This document shows positions 1-4,885 of a stretch of 7,344 nucleotides of DNA, one piece after another (position 1 is the first letter of the stretch; each line of letters begins with the position of its first letter). Under the pieces are notes generated by a model that was not told the origin of the DNA, searched no databases, and saw nothing but the letters and a program-made list of their open reading frames with translations. The DNA is from Candidatus Pelagibacterales bacterium (GTDB taxonomy: Bacteria > Pseudomonadota > Alphaproteobacteria > Pelagibacterales > Pelagibacteraceae). The stretch is from positions 1 to 7,344 of the forward strand of contig VHCC01000037.1 in the NCBI GenBank assembly GCA_016882185.1. The letters run 5' to 3'. Position numbers and translations under genes: made by a program.

Positions 1-986
1 GATAACTCTTGAAGATTTTTTTTAATATCAGAATTTTTAAATATATTTAAAGAGTCTGAAGATACATTTGAGAAATATTCAGCTCTTTTTTTGCATACGT
101 TAATTACATCATGTTTTTTTATTAATGATAAAATCTTACTTAACTCCTTTTCACTTCTTGTTTCATTAATAAAATATTTTTTAATTTCTTCTCTTTCATT
201 TTCATTTGATTTTTGAAATAAAATAATTATTGGTAAAGTAATTTTTCCCTCATAAAAATCATTACCGATATCTTTGCCAAATGTTTTAGTAGAATTGTAA
301 TCTAAAATGTCATCACTGATTTGAAAAACGATACCTAGATTTACACCGTAAGATTGCAAAGCTTTTTTTTCATTTTCTGATTTATTTGCAAGACAACCAC
401 CCACTTTCATAGCAGCACCAAACAATGAAGCTGTTTTTTGTGTAATAATATTTAAATAAACTTGCTCAGTTATATCTACTTCTTTTTTGTGCTGAAGTTG
501 TAATACCTCGCCTTGGGCAATCTCTGCGGATATATTGGATAATAATTTTAAAATTTCTAGAGAACCAACGTCAACCATAATTTCAAAACATCGACTTAAG
601 AAATAATCGCCAATTAATATAGAAGTTTGGTTCCCCCAAATTACGTTTGAAGTTTTTTTGCCACGTCTTACTAAACTATTATCGATAACATCGTCATGAA
701 GTAAAGTAGCACTATGAATAAGCTCAACACAGGCAGCTAAATGAATATTGTGCTCACCTTTATATTCGTTAATATTGGAGCTTGCTAAAGTTAATATAGA
801 TCTTAATCTTTTTCCACCTGAACCTAATTGGTAATTTGCCATTTTTCCAATCAGATCTACCTCGCTTGATAATTTTAATTTAGTAAATTCTTCTACTTTG
901 TTTAAGTCCTCCTTAAATATTTCTTTAAGAGAATCGTAAGGAGTTTTTTTTTGAAACTTTTCTAGTTGTACGATATTATTTTTCAC
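1..986 (-). CDS. ispB: Long-chain polyprenyl diphosphate synthase, 3' end cut by window edge
   Basis: This trans-prenyltransferase condenses isopentenyl diphosphate units onto an allylic primer to make the all-trans polyprenyl tail of ubiquinone. I translated 328 codons on the minus strand. The visible signatures are GGKRLR (about residues 57-62), the first aspartate-rich motif HDDVID (97-102) followed by RRGK, GDYFLSR, GEVLQLQ, the KTASLF segment, and the second aspartate-rich motif DDILD (225-229) followed by GKDIGNDFYEGK. The residue five before the first motif is a small Ala, as in octaprenyl and decaprenyl synthases and unlike farnesyl synthases, so a long product is inferred (C40 or C50 cannot be decided). 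GTG at 986 is the first start after an in-frame TAA five codons upstream, and the next Met (about residue 49) lies too near the substrate motif. AAAAGG sits only 3 nt before the GTG. By comparison with E. coli IspB as I remember it, about ten C-terminal residues are missing. It is divergent from the peptidase gene. The family is secure; an alternative symbol is ddsA. Confidence 0.93.
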   Translation of the reverse strand, partial: MKNNIVQLEKFQKKTPYDSLKEIFKEDLNKVEEFTKLKLSSEVDLIGKMANYQLGSGGKRLRSILTLASSNINEYKGEHNIHLAACVELIHSATLLHDDVIDNSLVRRGKKTSNVIWGNQTSILIGDYFLSRCFEIMVDVGSLEILKLLSNISAEIAQGEVLQLQHKKEVDITEQVYLNIITQKTASLFGAAMKVGGCLANKSENEKKALQSYGVNLGIVFQISDDILDYNSTKTFGKDIGNDFYEGKITLPIIILFQKSNENEREEIKKYFINETRSEKELSKILSLIKKHDVINVCKKRAEYFSNVSSDSLNIFKNSDIKKNLQEL

Positions 987-993
987 GGACCTT

Positions 994-1022
994 TTGTAGC
1001 ATTAATAAACGTAAAGTATTAT
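994..1022 (+). promoter_or_regulatory. Candidate sigma-70-type promoter for the peptidase-glyQS-ppdK cluster
   Basis: A TATTAT hexamer at 1017-1022 matches the -10 consensus at five of six positions. It lies 17 bp downstream of TTGTAG at 994-999, which matches the -35 consensus only in its TTG. The expected transcription start, near 1029, would give a leader of about 44 nt before the peptidase ATG. In DNA this AT-rich, such matches are common by chance, so this is a weak prediction based on spacing and position. No comparably good candidate was found for the opposite strand. Confidence 0.22.
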
Positions 1023-1056
1023 TAAATTTTTACTCTGGAATACTAATAATAAACGT
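1003..1056. repeat. Pair of 10-bp direct repeats TAATAAACGT, possible operator half-sites
   Basis: Exact copies of TAATAAACGT occur at 1003-1012 and 1047-1056, 44 bp apart start to start, which is close to four helical turns. The downstream copy runs into the palindrome TAAACGTTTA (1050-1059). The pair flanks the candidate -10 at 1017-1022, a geometry seen where a protein binds two sites on one DNA face. The repeat itself is seen directly; the regulatory role is inference and could be chance in AT-rich sequence. Confidence 0.3.
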
Positions 1057-1072
1057 TTAAAAGATACTAATT

Positions 1073-1885
1073 ATGTTTTCATTTTTTAAATCAAAACCAA
1101 CAGTTTCTTTAATAAGATTAAATGGTGTTATAGGAAATGTAGGCAGATTTAGCCAAGGAATGAGTTACGCTAGTCAAAGCGATACTATTAAAAAAGCCTT
1201 TGCTTTAAAGAATATTAAAGCAGTAGTGATCTCTATTAATTCTCCTGGAGGATCACCAGTTCAGTCTAATCTTTTATATGATCTTATTCGTTCTGAGGCA
1301 GATGATAAAAAAGTTAAAGTAATTACCTATGCTGAGGATGTCGCGGCTTCAGGCGGATATATGCTGATGTGCGCTGGAGATGAAATTTATGCAAACGCTA
1401 ACTCAATTGTAGGATCTATCGGAGTTATTTATTCAGGATTTGGATTTCAAGAGTTAATAAAAAAAATTGGTGTGCAAAGAAGAGTACATACAGCAGGTGA
1501 AAGTAAAAGTATTTTAGATCCATTTTTAGAAGAAAAAAAAGAGGATATAGAAAAATTAAAATCATTACAAAAAGACTTGCACGAAGAATTTATTAATTTG
1601 GTTAAAAATAGTAGAAAAGATAAAATTAAATCTGAAAATTATTCAATGTTATTTTCAGGGGAATTTTGGTCTGGAAAAAAATCTTTACAACTTGGTTTAA
1701 TTGATGGAGTTGGAACTCTACAAGTAATTTTAAAAGATAAATTTGGCAAAGATCTTAAAGTTAAGAAATTTGAAGCAGCGCAAAGTTGGTTAAAACGAAA
1801 ACTTTCCTCACAATTGTCAGGGTCATATTCAGAAGTTATAAATGAACTAGAAGTAAGATCGATCTGGAACAAATATGGCTTATAA
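1073..1885 (+). CDS. S49-family serine peptidase (SppA/SohB-like), soluble short form
   Basis: This 270-residue peptidase of the ClpP/crotonase-like S49 family is related to signal peptide peptidase SppA and to SohB; members cleave leftover signal peptides or other small membrane-associated peptides. Visible elements are INSPGG (about 55-60), which resembles the family's oxyanion-hole region, the nucleophile Ser93 in VAASGGYM, GSIGVIY (114-120), and the general base Lys145 in AGESKSILDPF. The Ser-Lys spacing of 52 matches the Bacillus SppA dyad as I remember it (S147/K199). There is one catalytic domain, as in short-form SppA, rather than the duplicated E. coli form. The N-terminus MFSFFKSKP is only mildly hydrophobic, followed directly by the first beta strand, so I see no signal peptide or membrane anchor. 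ATG 1073 has no good Shine-Dalgarno. It stops 2 nt before glyQ, so the two are probably cotranscribed. The substrate is unknown and the symbol is left empty. Confidence 0.9.
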   Translation: MFSFFKSKPTVSLIRLNGVIGNVGRFSQGMSYASQSDTIKKAFALKNIKAVVISINSPGGSPVQSNLLYDLIRSEADDKKVKVITYAEDVAASGGYMLMCAGDEIYANANSIVGSIGVIYSGFGFQELIKKIGVQRRVHTAGESKSILDPFLEEKKEDIEKLKSLQKDLHEEFINLVKNSRKDKIKSENYSMLFSGEFWSGKKSLQLGLIDGVGTLQVILKDKFGKDLKVKKFEAAQSWLKRKLSSQLSGSYSEVINELEVRSIWNKYGL

Positions 1886-1887
1886 AA

Positions 1888-2817
1888 ATGGTAGCTAAAA
1901 AAAAAAAAATTTTTAAAAAAGGCATAGCCAAAAAAAAAGTTGTAATTAAAAGTAAATCAAAATCACAAGATTTATCTTTTCAAGAGGTTATATTTAAACT
2001 GCAAAAATTCTGGTCTGATTATGGTTGTGTCGTGATGCAACCTTACGATATGGAAGTTGGAGCCGGCACTTTTCATCCTGCAACAACATTAAGATCTCTA
2101 GGACCAAAGCCTTGGAAAGCAGCTTATGTTCAGCCATCTCGAAGACCTACCGATGGTCGTTATGGAGATAATCCAAATAGACTTCAGCATTATTATCAAT
2201 TTCAAGTTTTAATCAAACCATCCCCAGAAAATGTGCAAAGTCTTTATCTTAAAAGCTTAAGCGTTCTTGGAATAAATTATAAAGAGCACGATATTCGTTT
2301 TGTAGAGGATGATTGGGAAAGTCCAACTTTAGGAGCCTCCGGACTCGGATGGGAAGTATGGTGTGATGGAATGGAAATTACTCAATTTACTTATTTTCAA
2401 CAGATGGCAGGATTTGAATGTAAACCAGTATCAGCAGAAATTACTTATGGTCTTGAAAGGATTACAATGTTCATTCAAGGAGTAGATAGTGTTTTTGATA
2501 TTAGATGGAATAATGAAGGTATCAAATACGGAGATGTTTATAAGCGTAATGAAAAAGAATTTTCAGCATATAATTTTGAATTTGCAAACGCAGACAATCT
2601 TCTAAAAGCATTTGCGATGGCTGAAGTGGAGTGTCAGCATTTATTATCTAAAAATTTAGCTCTCCCAGCCTATGATCAATGTTTAAAAGCTAGTCATATC
2701 TTTAATACTTTAGACGCAAGAGGAGTTATATCGGTGACAGAAAGGGCTGGATTTATTAACAAAATTAGAACTCTCGTTAAGAGTACTGCAGAAGTTTGGC
2801 TAAAGAACTCTGATTAA
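1888..2817 (+). CDS. glyQ: Glycyl-tRNA synthetase alpha subunit
   Basis: This is the catalytic alpha subunit of the bacterial alpha2-beta2 glycyl-tRNA synthetase, which activates glycine with ATP and transfers it to tRNA-Gly in the cytoplasm. The 309 residues are close to the family norm (E. coli about 303). Class II aminoacylation signatures are continuous: QPYDMEVGAGTFHP (51-64), VQPSRRPTDGRYG (81-93), QHYYQFQV (100-107), RFVEDDWESPTLGA (137-150), GWEVWCDGMEITQFTYFQQ (154-172), the motif-3 core TYGLER (186-191), and DARGVISVTER (276-286). The core begins near residue 30, preceded by a lysine-rich extension with 12 Lys in the first 25 residues. No other ATG, GTG or TTG lies between 1888 and the core, so this start is forced. 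There is no clear Shine-Dalgarno; the start is 2 nt after the peptidase stop, so coupling is likely. A 13-A run covers codons 4-7. It overlaps glyS by one base. Confidence 0.98.
   Translation: MVAKKKKIFKKGIAKKKVVIKSKSKSQDLSFQEVIFKLQKFWSDYGCVVMQPYDMEVGAGTFHPATTLRSLGPKPWKAAYVQPSRRPTDGRYGDNPNRLQHYYQFQVLIKPSPENVQSLYLKSLSVLGINYKEHDIRFVEDDWESPTLGASGLGWEVWCDGMEITQFTYFQQMAGFECKPVSAEITYGLERITMFIQGVDSVFDIRWNNEGIKYGDVYKRNEKEFSAYNFEFANADNLLKAFAMAEVECQHLLSKNLALPAYDQCLKASHIFNTLDARGVISVTERAGFINKIRTLVKSTAEVWLKNSD
1897..1938 (+). repeat. Poly-A/T tracts (A13, T5, A6, A9) in the glyQ 5' coding end
   Basis: An uninterrupted run of 13 A residues at 1897-1909 is followed by five T (1910-1914), six A (1915-1920) and a further nine A at 1930-1938. 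They encode a KKKKIFKK...KKK lysine patch at the start of GlyQ. Runs this long are known substrates for polymerase slippage and for sequencing indel errors, and phased A-tracts can bend DNA. Loss or gain of one A in the first run leads to a stop within 12 codons of the ATG in either case, so the annotated frame is the only productive one. Confidence 0.9.
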
Positions 2818-4883
2818 TGTCTGATTTACTATTAGAGCTATATTCCGAGGAAATACCTCCCACATTACAAGAAGATGCAAAAAATAATATTGCTGCAAAC
2901 TTTATATCATTTTTTGAGAAACATAATTTTAAAAAAATAATAAGTGAAATATACTCAACTCCCAAAAGATTAATCTTTTACTATAGCAACTTACCAATAA
3001 ATATTAAAACTGAAGCAAAAATTTTAAGAGGTCCAAAAGTTGGAGCTCCAGAACAGGCTATACAGGGATTTGTTAAATCAAATAATTTAGATCCAAAAGA
3101 TATTTATGAAGAAGAAATAGACAAAGGAAAGTTTATTTTTGCAAAAATACAAAAAAAAGAAATACCTGTTATTGAAGAAATTAAAAAAAATATCCCTAAT
3201 TTTTTAAATGGTCTACAATGGAAAAAAAAAATGCGTTGGGGCAGTTATGATCTTTCTTGGGGTAGACCCTTAAAGTCAATTTTGTGCTTATTTGATAAAA
3301 ATACCATTCCATTTAATTTTTTTCATTTAACGGCAAGAAATATTACATATGTGGACGGACCACTAGAGGATAAAGCGATTGTTGTTAAAGATTATTCTCA
3401 TTTTAAAAAAATATTAGCTGATAAAAGAATTATTTTTGATAATGCAGAAAGAGAAAAATTAATTACTAAAAATATTATTTCATTTTTAAAAAAAAATGAT
3501 TGCGAATTAGAAATTAACAATAAATTACTTAAACAAGTTGTTAATTTAGTCGAAGACCCAATAGTACTAAAGGGATCATTTTTAAAAGACTTTTTAAAAT
3601 TGCCAGAGGAATTACTTATTTTAACAATGCAGCATCATCAAAGATATTTTCCAATGCGTTCTATTAACAATCATAAACTTATAAATAATTTCATTGTAGT
3701 TGCAAATAAAGAGGACATACAAAAAAAAATTATAAAAGGAAATGAGAGAGTTCTTACAGCTCGTTTAACTGATGCAAAATTTTTCTGGGAAAAAAATAAA
3801 AGTCAAAATTTAGTAAAACAAGTAAGTAAACTTAAAGGAATTATATTTTATAAAGATCTAGGATCGCTTTATGATAAAACACAAAGAATAAGAGTTTTAG
3901 CGTCATTTATTGCAGATATTATTAATTGTAAAAAAGATGATGCAGAAATAGCAGCCTCAATTTGTAAGGCAGATTTAGTTTCAGACTTAGTAGGGGAATA
4001 CCCGGAGCTACAAGGTGTACTTGGAAAATATTTTGCAGTTGAACAAGGTTTTAGTTTAGAAATTGCTAACGCGATTTCTGATCACTATTTACCAATCGGG
4101 CCAGAAGATAAAGTTCCAAAAGAAAAAATCTCTATCGCAATTGCACTGGCTGATAAGATTGATAATTTAGTTGGCTTCTTTGGTATTAATGAAAAGCCAA
4201 CAAGCTCTAAAGATCCATACGCATTAAGAAGATCAGCCCTTGGCGTTCTAAGAATATTAATTGAAAACAGAGTTTATATTTCGTTAAAGGAATTAATTAA
4301 TAACTCAAAAAATTCATATCTCGCTCAAAATGTAAACATACAAAACCGTAAGTTTACTGAAGAAATTTTATTTTTTATTACTGAACGTTTTAAAAACTTA
4401 CTTAAAGACAATAAAATTAGGTCTGATGTAATTGAGTCTGTTTTATTCAATAGTAGATCAGATGACTATTTTTCATTATTTACTAAAATCAAAAATTTAA
4501 ACAAAGTAGTTAAAACTGACGATGGGATGAATGCTATTGCAGTTTATAAAAGATGCACAAATATTTTAGAGCAATCAAAAAAAGATCTTAAACAAGAGCT
4601 ATTTGGGGACCCCGATACAGTTTTATTCAAACATCAAGAGGAGAACTTTTTATTAGAAAAAATAAATGAAATTAGAGAACACTATACAACTCCTGCACGA
4701 TTAAGAACTGTAGAGCAAACTATGGGTTTATTAGCTGGAACAAAAAGTTTTGTTGATAAGTTTTTTGATAACGTAAAAGTAAATGATGAAAACGAACAGA
4801 TCAAAAAAAACAGGCTAGAGTTACTATTCCTATTGTGCAAAACTTTTGATAGTTTTGCAGACTTTTCAAAATTTGAGGTTTAA
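2817..4883 (+). CDS. glyS: Glycyl-tRNA synthetase beta subunit
   Basis: This beta subunit of the alpha2-beta2 glycyl-tRNA synthetase contributes tRNA-Gly recognition and is required for aminoacylation with GlyQ. Its 688 residues equal the usual length (E. coli 689). Recognisable landmarks in order are LLLELYSEEIPP (4-15), STPKRL (47-52), LRGPKVGAP (70-78), MRWGS (139-143), VEDPIVLKGSF (245-255), MQHHQRYFPM (271-280), NFIVVAN (291-297), GNERVLTARLTDAKFFW (308-324), ADLVSDLVGEYPELQG (385-400), the HD-like region with SDHYLPIGPEDKVP (421-434), ALADKIDNLVGFFGINEKP (443-461), SSKDPYALRRSALGVLRI (463-480), and a C-terminal anticodon-binding part with YKRCTNIL (577-584) and KNRLELL (664-670). Its ATG shares one base with the glyQ stop (TAATG), which favours reinitiation and matched subunit synthesis. 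No strong Shine-Dalgarno is needed or seen. An A10 run at 3222-3231 encodes part of W-KKK-M. Confidence 0.98.
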   Translation: MSDLLLELYSEEIPPTLQEDAKNNIAANFISFFEKHNFKKIISEIYSTPKRLIFYYSNLPINIKTEAKILRGPKVGAPEQAIQGFVKSNNLDPKDIYEEEIDKGKFIFAKIQKKEIPVIEEIKKNIPNFLNGLQWKKKMRWGSYDLSWGRPLKSILCLFDKNTIPFNFFHLTARNITYVDGPLEDKAIVVKDYSHFKKILADKRIIFDNAEREKLITKNIISFLKKNDCELEINNKLLKQVVNLVEDPIVLKGSFLKDFLKLPEELLILTMQHHQRYFPMRSINNHKLINNFIVVANKEDIQKKIIKGNERVLTARLTDAKFFWEKNKSQNLVKQVSKLKGIIFYKDLGSLYDKTQRIRVLASFIADIINCKKDDAEIAASICKADLVSDLVGEYPELQGVLGKYFAVEQGFSLEIANAISDHYLPIGPEDKVPKEKISIAIALADKIDNLVGFFGINEKPTSSKDPYALRRSALGVLRILIENRVYISLKELINNSKNSYLAQNVNIQNRKFTEEILFFITERFKNLLKDNKIRSDVIESVLFNSRSDDYFSLFTKIKNLNKVVKTDDGMNAIAVYKRCTNILEQSKKDLKQELFGDPDTVLFKHQEENFLLEKINEIREHYTTPARLRTVEQTMGLLAGTKSFVDKFFDNVKVNDENEQIKKNRLELLFLLCKTFDSFADFSKFEV
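4875..4878 (+). promoter_or_regulatory. Shine-Dalgarno GAGG before ppdK
   Basis: GAGG lies 7 nt before the ppdK ATG, inside the last codons of glyS. It is the best-placed Shine-Dalgarno in the cluster; the peptidase, glyQ and glyS starts lack a comparable one. It supports ATG 4886 as the start and suggests ppdK can recruit ribosomes independently as well as by coupling. Confidence 0.6.
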
Positions 4884-4885
4884 TA

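Larger units (their letters stand above)
987..1072. promoter_or_regulatory. Divergent intergenic region between ispB and the peptidase-glyQS-ppdK cluster
   Basis: These 86 bp are the only substantial non-coding DNA in the window and must hold the signals that start both divergent transcripts, unless the plus-strand cluster is transcribed from elsewhere. The sequence is very AT-rich. It contains the exact 10-bp direct repeat TAATAAACGT at 1003-1012 and 1047-1056, and a perfect 10-bp palindrome TAAACGTTTA at 1050-1059 overlapping the second copy. I see no RNA gene, riboswitch-like conserved core or terminator hairpin. That it contains the promoters is inferred from gene layout. Confidence 0.6.

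Noticed and set aside
987..1072. Glycine riboswitch or T-box upstream of the glyQ/glyS cluster
   Set aside because: The space is only 86 bp, shared by two divergent genes, with no GC-rich paired helices or conserved core and no terminator. A T-box or tandem glycine aptamer would not fit.
1639..1872. 77-codon open frame on the minus strand inside the S49 peptidase gene
   Set aside because: It lies wholly antisense to a well-supported gene, its translation has no recognisable motif, and no start signal is evident; it is a shadow frame.
2777..2965. 62-codon open frame on the minus strand across the glyQ/glyS junction
   Set aside because: It overlaps the conserved ends of glyQ and glyS on the opposite strand and has no recognisable protein features; it is a shadow frame.
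3222..3231. A10 run in glyS as a programmed frameshift site
   Set aside because: The reading frame continues intact for the full family length, there is no stop nearby in the zero frame to bypass, and no downstream stimulatory structure is evident. Such runs are expected for Lys codons in this composition.
4605..4613. GGGGACCCC, a GC-rich inverted repeat in AT-rich DNA
   Set aside because: It encodes part of F-G-D-P-D in glyS. The loop would be a single base and no T-tract follows, so it is not a credible hairpin or terminator.
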